Shown in pieces: positions 33,902 through 42,446 of a stretch of DNA of 64,000 bases (position 1 is its first letter; each line of letters starts with the position of its first letter). Source of the DNA: Bacillus sp. FJAT-49711 (GTDB lineage Bacteria > Bacillota > Bacilli > Bacillales > Bacillaceae_C); NCBI RefSeq assembly GCF_018343715.1, contig NZ_JAGYPL010000002.1, forward strand, positions 938,364 to 1,002,363, in the 5' to 3' direction. A program made the position numbers and the translations under genes. Below the pieces are notes generated by a model. It did not search any database. It saw nothing but the letters and a program-made list of their open reading frames with translations, and was not told where the DNA came from.

Positions 33902-36202
33902 ATGATCTATAAAGATAGCTTACGCCCTATAGAGGAGCGAGTTGAAGATTTATTTTCAAGAATGACGATAAAAGAAAAGGTCGGACAGCTTAACCAAAGA
34001 TTATTTGGTTGGAATGCATATGTGAAAACCGAAAAAGGGATTGAACTATCTGACGAATTTATAAAAGAAGTAGACTTTGGTGAAGGAATGGGTGCTTTAT
34101 ACGGTCTTTTTCGTTCTGATCCTTGGTCAGGGGTTACATATGAAAATGGTATTCCTCTTCATAAAAATGCACAAGTCGCTAATATGGTGCAAAAGTATGT
34201 TTTGGAGAATACTAGACTGGGAATTCCTGTGTTATTGTCAGAGGAATGTCCTCATGGACATCAAGCATTAGATGGAACGTTAATTCCTACAAATATAGGT
34301 GTCGGGTCTACTTGGAATGATGAGTTAATGGAAGAAGCATATTCACATATTGCAAAGGAAATTAGAGCCCGTGGTGGACATCTTGGACTAATTTCTACTT
34401 TAGATATTTTGCGTGATCCAAGATGGGGGCGTTCTGAAGAATGTTTTAGTGAGGATCCTTATCTAGCTTCAAAAATGACAGAGGCAGTAGTAAGGGGATT
34501 GCAAGGGAAACTGACAAATGGCCAATTAGACCAGGATAGGATTGTAGCAGTATTAAAGCATTTTTGTGCACAGGGCTCTGCAGAAGGAGGATTAAATGCG
34601 GCTCCAGCGTCAATTGGGGAAAGAGAAATGAGAGAAGTACATTTACCTGCTATGAAAGCGGGTGTTAAAGCGGGTGCTTTAGGATGTATGGCTGCTTATA
34701 ATGAAATTGACGGAGTACCTTGCCATGCAAATGGGAAGCTGTTGACTGATATTCTAAGAGAAGAAATGGGCTTTGAAGGAGTAGTTATGGCTGACGGAGT
34801 GGCCATAGATAGACTGCTGGCCTTAACTGGAAAATTCGAGGGGGCAGCTGCTCTTGCGATTGAAGCGGGAATAGATTTAAGTTTATGGGACACTTCTTTT
34901 ACAACATTAGAGAGGGCTGTAGAAGAAGGAAAGACATCTGAAGAATTTCTAGATAGAGCTGTTCGCAGGGTTTTGGATCTTAAATTTAGACTAGGATTAT
35001 TTGAAAAACCTTATATAGATGAGGATGATCATATTGATGCAGTTGGCAGTGAATCTTTTGAAAAGGTCAATCTACAAATCGCAAGAGAATCGGCAGTTTT
35101 ATTAAAAAATGATGATTCCATTTTACCATTGGATAAAAAATTGCGGAAAGTTGCTGTGATTGGTCCAAATGCGGATGCTATTTATAACCAACTTGGTGAC
35201 TATACCGCGATTCAACCCGAAGGTAAAGGGGTTACCGTTTTGGAAGGTGTTAAGAAGGTAGTATCTGAAAACACGGAAGTTCTTTTTGCAAAAGGATGTG
35301 GAATTCGCGACACATCAAAGGAGGGCTTTAAGGAAGCTATTTCTTTAGCACAGGATGCAGAAGTGGCCATTTTGGTACTGGGAGGCAGTAGTGCCCGTAA
35401 CTTTGATTTGGAATTTGATACAAACGGGGCTGCAATTGTAAATGGCAATCCGACTGAAATGGATTGTGGTGAGGGAGTTGATTTAGCGGATCTTAGGCTA
35501 GGTGGAGTTCAATCAGAATTAGTGAAAGAAATTGCCGCTACTGGAACACCTATCATTACAGTTCTTATTCAAGGACGGCCACATGCGATTTCTGATATCG
35601 CAGGCTATTCAGATGCAATTGTATGTGCATGGTATCCTGGTCAACAAGGCGGGGAAGCGATAGGTGAAATATTATTTGGGAATGTGAGCCCCAGTGGAAA
35701 GCTGCCGGTTTCTATTCCAAAATCTTCATCTCAACTTCCTGTTTATTATAATCGTAAAGAACAAGGAAGAGAACTTCTTTATATAGATACAGATGGTGCA
35801 CCACTTTTTCCATTTGGATACGGATTGAGCTATGCGAAATTCGAGTATAGTGACTTAAAGCTCAGTAACGATGAAGTTTCATTGGGAGAATTAATGAAAG
35901 GAAAGGTAATTGAGGTATCAGTTTGCATTAAAAATGTTAGCGGTACAGCTGGAGCGGAAGTGGTTCAGTTATATATTAAGGATATGGAGGCTAGCATTAC
36001 AAGAAGGGTTAAGGAATTGAAAGGTTTTAAGAAGGTATGGCTTGAGCCCGGGGAGCAGAAAACGGTTGTATTAGAATTGTCAGAGGAAGATCTGGCTATT
36101 TGGAATGCTGACATGGAGTTCTGCGTTGAGCGTGGGAATGTTAAAGTTATGGTTGGTGGTAGTTCGGTAGATACTAAGGAAGTAATGTTGGTAGTTAACT
36201 AG
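33902..36202 (+). CDS. glycoside hydrolase family 3 beta-glycosidase
   Basis: A 766-residue retaining exo-glycosidase, probably releasing a sugar from the non-reducing end of imported oligosaccharides. Visible features are DPRWGRSEECFSEDPYLASK near residues 173-192, KHF at about 219-221, and the nucleophile Asp298 in VVMADGVAID. The second alpha/beta domain follows, then a fibronectin-III-like C-terminus over about 650-766. No signal peptide is present, so it is cytoplasmic. ATG at 33902 is chosen over TTG at 33887; both lack a strong ribosome binding site. Specificity (glucoside, xyloside or other) cannot be fixed. Confidence 0.93.
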   Translation: MIYKDSLRPIEERVEDLFSRMTIKEKVGQLNQRLFGWNAYVKTEKGIELSDEFIKEVDFGEGMGALYGLFRSDPWSGVTYENGIPLHKNAQVANMVQKYVLENTRLGIPVLLSEECPHGHQALDGTLIPTNIGVGSTWNDELMEEAYSHIAKEIRARGGHLGLISTLDILRDPRWGRSEECFSEDPYLASKMTEAVVRGLQGKLTNGQLDQDRIVAVLKHFCAQGSAEGGLNAAPASIGEREMREVHLPAMKAGVKAGALGCMAAYNEIDGVPCHANGKLLTDILREEMGFEGVVMADGVAIDRLLALTGKFEGAAALAIEAGIDLSLWDTSFTTLERAVEEGKTSEEFLDRAVRRVLDLKFRLGLFEKPYIDEDDHIDAVGSESFEKVNLQIARESAVLLKNDDSILPLDKKLRKVAVIGPNADAIYNQLGDYTAIQPEGKGVTVLEGVKKVVSENTEVLFAKGCGIRDTSKEGFKEAISLAQDAEVAILVLGGSSARNFDLEFDTNGAAIVNGNPTEMDCGEGVDLADLRLGGVQSELVKEIAATGTPIITVLIQGRPHAISDIAGYSDAIVCAWYPGQQGGEAIGEILFGNVSPSGKLPVSIPKSSSQLPVYYNRKEQGRELLYIDTDGAPLFPFGYGLSYAKFEYSDLKLSNDEVSLGELMKGKVIEVSVCIKNVSGTAGAEVVQLYIKDMEASITRRVKELKGFKKVWLEPGEQKTVVLELSEEDLAIWNADMEFCVERGNVKVMVGGSSVDTKEVMLVVN

Positions 36203-36229
36203 GGTATTAGTAATGATAGAACAATATTT

Positions 36230-36255
36230 GAAGTCCTTTTTCAGGGCTTCTTTTT
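36230..36255 (+). terminator. rho-independent terminator after the GH3 gene
   Basis: GAAGTCCT (36230-36237) pairs with AGGGCTTC (36243-36250) with one G-U pair, then five T residues. It ends the binding-protein and GH3 transcript. Confidence 0.8.
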
Positions 36256-36403
36256 ATTGAATTAAATAGATAGTTATTATCAGGTCATGGGCGCTTCAGA
36301 AAGTCATACTAAATTGGTAACAGTTATAATAAAGTTTCTCTCATCCAGCCATATTGTATAATATAAAAAGAGGATTAGAATACATAAGAGCGGAGGAGAT
36401 ATT

Positions 36404-37366
36404 ATGCTAAATATTGTTGTACTAGATGGTTATACATTAAATCCAGGTGATTTAGATTGGGCAAGTCTAGAAGGATTGGGGAATGTAACAGTCTATGATC
36501 GAACGAATACAGATGAGATTATTTCGAGAGCGGCCGATGCTCAGGTTGTGTTGACGAATAAAACGCCAATGTCGAGAGAGACCATATCTGCATTACCAAA
36601 TTTGAAATATATTGGTGTGCTTGCGACTGGCTATAATATTATTGATACGGAGGCTGCGAAGGAACGAGGAATTATTGTTACGAATGTGCCGACCTATAGT
36701 ACGCAATCAGTCGCTCAATTAGTATTTGCGTTGCTTTTGGAACTATGCCACCGTGTACAGCGGCATAGTGATGCTGTATACGAAGGGGAATGGACAAACA
36801 GTATTGATTTTTCCTTTACAAAGTCACCGCTGATCGAGTTAGCTGACAAAACAATTGGTTTAATTGGATTAGGAAGAATTGGCAGACAGACAGCACAGAT
36901 TGCCCAAGCATTCGGAATGCGTGTAATAGCAGTTGGAAGCGGACGTCGAACTCCTCCTGAAGTGGACGGGGTAGAATGGGTGGAGCTTGAGGAATTAATG
37001 GAAAAGTCTCATGTCGTTAGTCTTCATTGTCCATTGACACCGGCTACGGAAAAATTGATCAACGCTGAAAAGATATCTTTAATGAAGAAATCCGCATTTC
37101 TAATTAATACATCGAGGGGACCTTTAATTGATGAGCAAGCTTTAGCGGATGCATTAAATGAAGGGCGCATTGCCGGGGCGGCGCTAGACGTTCTTTCTAC
37201 CGAACCGCCTGCAGCGGACAATCCACTTTTATCGGCAAGTAATTGTGTCATTACGCCGCATATTGCATGGGCGACAAAAGAAGCTCGCGAACGTTTGATG
37301 GAAATTGCAGTAAGTAATGTACAAAGTTTTATTGAGGGAAAGGCTGTAAATATTGTTAATCCATAG
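36404..37366 (+). CDS. D-2-hydroxyacid dehydrogenase, glycerate/hydroxypyruvate type
   Basis: A 320-residue cytoplasmic NAD(P)-dependent dehydrogenase. The Rossmann motif GLGRIG is at 155-160. The catalytic residues are Arg238 in NTSRGPLID, Glu267 in STEPPA and His286 in ITPHIAWAT. This arrangement and length fit glycerate dehydrogenase or hydroxypyruvate reductase-like enzymes. It has its own excellent ribosome binding site (GGAGGAG) and lies between two terminators, so it is probably transcribed alone. It shares family but only limited similarity with the dehydrogenase at 262-1281. Confidence 0.92.
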   Translation: MLNIVVLDGYTLNPGDLDWASLEGLGNVTVYDRTNTDEIISRAADAQVVLTNKTPMSRETISALPNLKYIGVLATGYNIIDTEAAKERGIIVTNVPTYSTQSVAQLVFALLLELCHRVQRHSDAVYEGEWTNSIDFSFTKSPLIELADKTIGLIGLGRIGRQTAQIAQAFGMRVIAVGSGRRTPPEVDGVEWVELEELMEKSHVVSLHCPLTPATEKLINAEKISLMKKSAFLINTSRGPLIDEQALADALNEGRIAGAALDVLSTEPPAADNPLLSASNCVITPHIAWATKEARERLMEIAVSNVQSFIEGKAVNIVNP

Positions 37367-37381
37367 GAATTAGGAGAAATC

Positions 37382-37423
37382 AACCTCCCTGCTATCTTTA
37401 TAGCTAGGAGGTTTTCTGTTTTA
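37382..37423 (+). terminator. rho-independent terminator after the second hydroxyacid dehydrogenase
   Basis: AACCTCC (37382-37388) pairs with GGAGGTT (37407-37413), extended inside by GCTAT and ATAGC. A T-rich tail follows (TTCTGTTTT). Confidence 0.8.
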
Positions 37424-37551
37424 AGTAGAGTCTCACTTTCGGAACTCTTTATTATAAAGATACTGTACTAGTAAGTTACAAGAAAATTTGGCTGTTCTAT
37501 TAGAAATTTTCCATATAACAAAATAATTAACTTTAATTAATAAGTTACAGA

Positions 37552-38802
37552 TTAATTTTCAATATATTCATTCTGAAGATTGGACAGAGAAAAGTCGCCT
37601 TCAAAGAATTCACTAATCCATAAAGAGGCTGCCCCTAGTACATCGGCTTTTCTTCCAAGTAGTGATTCCGTTATTTCTAAAGTAGCTGTGTTTGTTTTTA
37701 AAGCATGACACTGCACTGATTCAAGCAATGTGCTCATAACAATATCCCCTCCACGTAAAATACCACCAGTTATAATTACTTTTTCGGGATTGAAAACATT
37801 AACAAGCGTCGATATTCCTATTCCTAAATACCGGGAAGCAGTTTCAAGTGAACTAACTGCTAGCTTATCGTTTTGTTTTGCGGCACTATACAAATGTTCT
37901 ATAGTAATTAAATCGGGGTTTTTTACAATCTCATTAATTTTACTAGGGAATCCTTTCTTAATTTTAATTTTAATATCCTCGATAATTGATAATTCACTTG
38001 AAGTTGTCTCCAAACACCCATAATTACCACAAGTGCATAATGAACCATTATCTTGAACAATGGTATGACCAATTTGCCCCGCTCCATAATCACTTCCATG
38101 AAATAGCTTCCCATTAATCATAATGCTCGCGCCAATTCCATAGTCAATATTTAAGGTGATAAAAGAATTAATTCCTTCACCTTTTCCAAACCAATATTCG
38201 GCAAGGGCTAATGAATTACAATCATTATCCACAATAACAGGTAAATTTAATTTTTCTTCAAGAATCCTTTTTATAGGCACGTTTCTCCAGTTTAAATGAG
38301 GTGGATATATGGAGATGCCTTTTATAGGATCAACAATGCCATGCATACCTAGGCCTATCCCATTTACTTCTGAAATTTCGGTATTTGATAATTCAAGAAG
38401 TTTATGCACCAGTTTCGCAACATAATCCATTGTGTATTCAGGAGATACCTCGTTGTTAAGTCCCTCTTCTAAAAAAAACAAAGATTCCCCTAATATATTG
38501 AATAGACCTAATCTAATTGATTTAGATCTAATAGAAATACCTATTACCTTAAAGGCATTTTTATTAAGTTCATACAATGTAGGGAATCTCCCTCGCTTGA
38601 TTGGTGATTCGCCAATGTTTGTAATTACATTATATCCTTCAAGCTCATTAATAATATCTGTAACTCCGGGGATGGTTAACCCAGTTATTTTAGCTAATTC
38701 TGACTTCGAAGCTGATTGATTTTCTTTCAGTATTTTTAAAATTAATTTTTGATTTAATTGTTTCATTAAATCTTTTCCTATTTTTTGTGTTTTATTTATC
38801 AT
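37552..38802 (-). CDS. ROK-family transcriptional repressor (NagC/XylR type)
   Basis: A 416-residue regulator. Unlike the ROK kinase at 19231-20226 it has an N-terminal winged helix-turn-helix (residues about 15-75, with SKSELAKITGLTIPGVTDII). The sugar-kinase-like domain that follows carries the zinc motif CTCGNYGCLE. ATG at 38802 follows AAGGAG with nine bases between. It is divergent from the alpha-galactoside operon and so is the likely repressor of that operon, released by a sugar or sugar phosphate. A palindrome at 38830-38846 in its own leader suggests autoregulation. Confidence 0.93.
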   Translation of the reverse strand: MINKTQKIGKDLMKQLNQKLILKILKENQSASKSELAKITGLTIPGVTDIINELEGYNVITNIGESPIKRGRFPTLYELNKNAFKVIGISIRSKSIRLGLFNILGESLFFLEEGLNNEVSPEYTMDYVAKLVHKLLELSNTEISEVNGIGLGMHGIVDPIKGISIYPPHLNWRNVPIKRILEEKLNLPVIVDNDCNSLALAEYWFGKGEGINSFITLNIDYGIGASIMINGKLFHGSDYGAGQIGHTIVQDNGSLCTCGNYGCLETTSSELSIIEDIKIKIKKGFPSKINEIVKNPDLITIEHLYSAAKQNDKLAVSSLETASRYLGIGISTLVNVFNPEKVIITGGILRGGDIVMSTLLESVQCHALKTNTATLEITESLLGRKADVLGAASLWISEFFEGDFSLSNLQNEYIEN

Positions 38803-38829
38803 CTTAAAGAACTCCTTACCTCATCCTTT

Positions 38830-38846
38830 AATAAACTAAGTTTATT
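38830..38846. promoter_or_regulatory. possible ROK repressor operator
   Basis: AATAAACT and AGTTTATT form a perfect 8-bp inverted repeat around one A. It lies 28 bases upstream of the repressor's start codon. XylR-type ROK operators contain related AGTTTGTT half-sites, so this is a plausible autoregulatory site. A shorter palindrome, ACTTTA-T-TAAAGT (38983-38995), sits between the hexamers of the main promoter and could be a second target, though it is not the same sequence. Confidence 0.45.
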
Positions 38847-38979
38847 ATATATTATAGAACTGATATTTACAATTATGATAATAGTTATATTTATTTTATC
38901 CATTACTTAATATTACAATGAATGAATTATAAGAGAAAAGTAAAATATTAATTGAATTTATTTTATTTTGAAAAATATA

Positions 38980-39009
38980 TTGACTTTATTAAAGTGAGCT
39001 TACTATAAT
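38980..39009 (+). promoter_or_regulatory. sigma-A-type promoter of the alpha-galactoside operon
   Basis: TTGACT at 38980-38985 and a perfect TATAAT at 39004-39009 are 18 bases apart. The start point would be near 39016, giving a leader of about 200 bases. It overlaps a small palindrome and is followed at once by a cre-like site, as in a repressed and catabolite-controlled operon. Confidence 0.7.
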
Positions 39010-39019
39010 AATGTTAAAG

Positions 39020-39033
39020 TGAATGCGCTATCA
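39020..39033 (+). promoter_or_regulatory. probable cre site at the start of the alpha-galactoside operon
   Basis: TGAATGCGCTATCA fits TGWAANCGNTNWCA with one mismatch (T at position 5), the same deviation as in the site at 32262-32275. It begins about four bases after the predicted transcription start, a position from which CcpA can block transcription. Confidence 0.55.
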
Positions 39034-39213
39034 TTTTTGCACGCTATTTTATGGTGATCTATTACAAGATTGGGTGGTGATATTAGGTATGGAAATAAAC
39101 AAATGATTCAAAAAGACTAAAAATAATAACCGTGTCTTGGTGGGATTAATAATCGACTATTACTCTAATGTTAGTAGAAATATTAGAAGTACATATTTTA
39201 GGGGGGAAGTTAA

Positions 39214-40467
39214 GTGCATAAAAGAATATTTGCTAGTTTAGTATCGCTAATAATAATTTTTGGTTTAGTTGGATGCAATACTACTAAAAATGCTTCAGAG
39301 GGTAGTGATGATGGTGTTACTAATTTAAAAATGCTTTTCTGGGATACGAATCAAGAAGTGGGACTAAAAGCAATGGCTGATGGATTTATGAAAGAAAATC
39401 CTGATTATAAAGTTACTGTAGAAACTATCCCTTGGGATCAATATTGGACTAAACTGCAAGCGGCTACTCAAGGTGGAGATGTGCCAGATATTATTGTTAT
39501 GCATCCTGATGAAGTGGAGAATTATGCTGAGGGCGGTAAGTTAATGGATTTAACTACCATGTTTAGCAACAGTACTCTTACCAGTTTAGATAAATTTCCG
39601 GATTATGTAGTCGAGGATTTCACTGTTGAGGATAAAATTTATGGAGTTCCTAAAGATATCGGGACTATGGCCTTGGTGTATAACAAAAAGTTATTTGATG
39701 AAGCCGGAGTGGATTATCCGAATGATAGCTGGACATGGGAAGATATGATGGATGCGGCAGCTAAGATTTCCGATAAATCAAAAGATATTTATGGAATTGC
39801 TGCACCGAACAACGGTCAAAACTTTTATTGGAACTTAATATGGCAAAATGGTGGAGACTTTTTTGAAGATGATGGTGTAACTAGTACATTTGATCAACTT
39901 GAAAATATAGAGGCTATAGAATATGCTACTTCATTTGTAGAAAAAGGTTTTTCTCCAACTGTAAAAGACTTTGCGAGTTTAAGTGCAGACGAATATTTTC
40001 AAGCAGGTAAAATTGGAATGATTTTTGCCGGCTCATGGATGCTAACGCAATATCTTGATACAGAAGGACTTGAATTTGATGTTGCACCATTACCAAAGGG
40101 AAAAGAACGCGCGGCAATATGTAGTGGTATGGCATTCTCAGTTTCAGAAAGTACTAAGAATCCTGATGCAGCTTTAAAATTCATTGAGTATTTAGGTTCA
40201 GAAGAAGCTCAACTTATTCAATCAAAATCTGGTGTTGCAATCCCGGCGTATGAAGGTACGCAAACACCATGGATTGAAGGTTTTACTAGCATAAATGCTG
40301 CGCCATTTGCCGGTGTTGCTGAATATGGACATACTAGTCCAGGACTTACAACGAGTAATGAAGCATCAGCTATTCTGGATAAATATATGCCTGAAATATT
40401 TTCATTAAATTTACCTGTAGCAGAAGGAATGAAAAAAATTCGAGAAGAGATTAATGCGCTTAATTAA
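39214..40467 (+). CDS. alpha-galactoside ABC transporter binding lipoprotein
   Basis: A 417-residue family-1 substrate-binding lipoprotein starting at GTG after AGGGGGGAA. The signal peptide ends in LVGC with lipidated Cys21. The mature part contains TVETIPWDQYWTKLQAATQG and ALVYNKKLFDEAGVDYPNDS, typical of the family. It is the first gene of the operon that encodes GH36 alpha-galactosidase, so melibiose, raffinose or similar alpha-galactosides are the likely cargo. A large hairpin separates it from the permease genes. Confidence 0.9.
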   Translation: MHKRIFASLVSLIIIFGLVGCNTTKNASEGSDDGVTNLKMLFWDTNQEVGLKAMADGFMKENPDYKVTVETIPWDQYWTKLQAATQGGDVPDIIVMHPDEVENYAEGGKLMDLTTMFSNSTLTSLDKFPDYVVEDFTVEDKIYGVPKDIGTMALVYNKKLFDEAGVDYPNDSWTWEDMMDAAAKISDKSKDIYGIAAPNNGQNFYWNLIWQNGGDFFEDDGVTSTFDQLENIEAIEYATSFVEKGFSPTVKDFASLSADEYFQAGKIGMIFAGSWMLTQYLDTEGLEFDVAPLPKGKERAAICSGMAFSVSESTKNPDAALKFIEYLGSEEAQLIQSKSGVAIPAYEGTQTPWIEGFTSINAAPFAGVAEYGHTSPGLTTSNEASAILDKYMPEIFSLNLPVAEGMKKIREEINALN

Positions 40468-40527
40468 CTTTTTCTGCCTAGGTAACTTATAAAATTAATA
40501 TTAATTGGTATGTGCATCAACTTATAA

Positions 40528-40574
40528 GATAAATGGGATTCCTTAGGGTTTTGCATGAAAGGATCCCATTTATC
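40528..40574 (+). terminator. long hairpin between binding-protein and permease genes
   Basis: GATAAATGGGAT-T-CCTT (40528-40544) pairs with AAGGATCCCATTTATC (40559-40574), 16 pairs with a single bulged T. No T-run follows, so it is more likely an mRNA-stabilising or processing structure, or a partial terminator. It favours expression of the binding protein over the permeases. Confidence 0.55.
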
Positions 40575-40679
40575 AATATAAGATTATTTTATTCTTATAG
40601 AAGTAAAAAATTTTCTAGTATATATGAAATTTAGCGTTTTTATTTTTATATGAATGACAAAAGGAGATTCCAAAACAAT

Positions 40680-41576
40680 ATGAGTGGAAAAAGAAACCAT
40701 AAATATACCACGTGGATATATGGATATCTTTTTATTGCCCCAACTATGTTGGGGGTATTGATATTAAACCTTTGGCCAGTCTTCCAATCTTTTTATTATA
40801 GTTTTAATGAAGTAAAGGGCTTTAAATCTCCTAAATTTGTTGGATTGGATAACTATTCTCGGTTAATTCATGACACGGAAATATATAGGGCATTGCTTAA
40901 TACATTATTGTATTGCGTTTTAACTGTTCCCCTAGGAGTCATAATTTCCCTCGTTGTAGCCGTATTTTTAAATACAAAAATAAAAGGAAAAGGGATTTTT
41001 AGGTCAATATATTTCTTGCCTGTAGTATCAGCGCCAGTAGCTGTTGCGTTAGTTTGGAAGTGGCTTTACAATCCGCAATATGGATTGATAAATCAATTAT
41101 TAAATTCAATGGGGCTATCTGGGCCAGATTGGCTAGGAAGTAACTTTTTGGCCTTGCCATCAATAGCGATAGTAGGAATCTGGAGTATGATTGGGTACAA
41201 TATGATCATTTTAATCGCTGGTTTACAAAACATACCTAGATCTTTGTATGAAGCAGCGGATATAGATGGTGCCGGCCCAATAGCAAAGTTTTTTAAAATA
41301 ACTATTCCAATGGTATCACCAACGCTGTTTTTTGTGACTATCATCACCGTTATTAGTTCTTTTCAAGTGTTTGACCACATTTTTATGATGTTAACACCTG
41401 CAAGTCCATCTTTTAAATATACAGAGTCAATCGTTTACCTGTTTTATCGATACACTTTTGAGAATTACAATAAAGGCTACGGTTCAACTATTGTTATTTT
41501 AATGTTAGTGATTATTTTAATCCTTACAATGATACAAATATTACTTCAAAAAAAATGGGTGCATTATGATAATTAA
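40680..41576 (+). CDS. alpha-galactoside ABC transporter permease, MalF type
   Basis: A 298-residue membrane subunit with six predicted helices and the EAA loop YEAADIDGAGPIAKFFKITI. ATG at 40680 is preferred because AAGGAG at 40661-40666 lies inside the coding sequence of the longer frame from 40650. The spacing of 13 bases is long, so the start has some doubt. It is directly followed by the MalG-type gene. Confidence 0.92.
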   Translation: MSGKRNHKYTTWIYGYLFIAPTMLGVLILNLWPVFQSFYYSFNEVKGFKSPKFVGLDNYSRLIHDTEIYRALLNTLLYCVLTVPLGVIISLVVAVFLNTKIKGKGIFRSIYFLPVVSAPVAVALVWKWLYNPQYGLINQLLNSMGLSGPDWLGSNFLALPSIAIVGIWSMIGYNMIILIAGLQNIPRSLYEAADIDGAGPIAKFFKITIPMVSPTLFFVTIITVISSFQVFDHIFMMLTPASPSFKYTESIVYLFYRYTFENYNKGYGSTIVILMLVIILILTMIQILLQKKWVHYDN

Positions 41577-41591
41577 GGAGGGGAATTAGTC

Positions 41592-42413
41592 GTGGCTCGA
41601 AAAAACACTGGATTATGGGTAGTTTATGTTCTATTAATAATTGGATCTATCATTATGATACTTCCTTTTGTTTGGACACTACTTACCTCTTTTAAAACCC
41701 AAGCAGAAGCATTAAAAATCCCTCCACAAATAATGCCTAATTCATGGGGAACTTTTAATTATGAAAAGGTTAATGAGACCTTACCGTTTGTAAAGTTATT
41801 TTTAAATACCACTTTAATGGTTACTTTTAGATGTATTGGATCTGTTTTTTTAAGTGCATTAGCTGGGTTTGCATTTGCAAGATTAAAATTCCCCTTAAGA
41901 AATTTTTTCTTTATGTTGATTTTAGTGCAAATGATGGTACCGGGACAAATTTTTATACTTCCGCAGTATTTAATTGTAAGTAAACTCGGTTTATTAAATA
42001 CAATCACTGCATTAGTAATTCCTGGCTTTGTAAGTACATTTGGAACCTTTTTGTTAAGACAATTCTTTTTAAGTATACCTAAGGACTTAGAGGAGGCAGC
42101 CATTTTAGATGGTTGTTCTATTTGGAAGTTATTTTGGTTCGTCATGCTGCCACTAACTAGATCGGGCATGGTTTCAGTTGGTATTTTTACAGCACTTTTT
42201 GCTTGGAAAGATTTAATGTGGCCTTTGGTAGTGAATATGTCTATTGACAAAATGACACTATCATCCGGATTAGTAACGTTAATGGGGCAATATTCCATTG
42301 ATTATCCTCAGCTAATGGCGGGCTCACTGATCGCAATAGTACCAATGGTAATCTTATTTTTAATATTTCAAAAGCAGTTCTTGGAAGGGATTGCAACAAC
42401 AGGGATAAAATAA
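41592..42413 (+). CDS. alpha-galactoside ABC transporter permease, MalG type
   Basis: A 273-residue membrane subunit starting at GTG after the strong site AAGGAGGGG. It has six predicted helices and the EAA loop EEAAILDGCSIWKLFWFVML. The middle residue of the usual DGA motif is kept, but the alanine is cysteine here. It lies 15 bases after the MalF-type gene and 33 bases before the alpha-galactosidase gene. Confidence 0.92.
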   Translation: MARKNTGLWVVYVLLIIGSIIMILPFVWTLLTSFKTQAEALKIPPQIMPNSWGTFNYEKVNETLPFVKLFLNTTLMVTFRCIGSVFLSALAGFAFARLKFPLRNFFFMLILVQMMVPGQIFILPQYLIVSKLGLLNTITALVIPGFVSTFGTFLLRQFFLSIPKDLEEAAILDGCSIWKLFWFVMLPLTRSGMVSVGIFTALFAWKDLMWPLVVNMSIDKMTLSSGLVTLMGQYSIDYPQLMAGSLIAIVPMVILFLIFQKQFLEGIATTGIK

Positions 42414-42446
42414 TGTTTCCAAAAGATACTATAGGAGGAAATAACA

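Larger units (their letters stand above)
38803..39213. promoter_or_regulatory. divergent control region of the alpha-galactoside operon
   Basis: The 411 bases between the ROK repressor and the binding-protein gene hold no gene. They contain a palindrome near the repressor start (38830-38846), a good plus-strand promoter (38980-39009), a cre-like site just after it (39020-39033), and a leader of about 200 bases before the GTG start at 39214. The leader has no riboswitch that I recognise. Confidence 0.6.

Noticed and set aside
41759-42298. A 179-codon minus-strand frame opposite the MalG-type permease
   Set aside because: It lies fully inside a well-supported membrane-protein gene, has no ribosome binding site and looks like a shadow of the permease codons.
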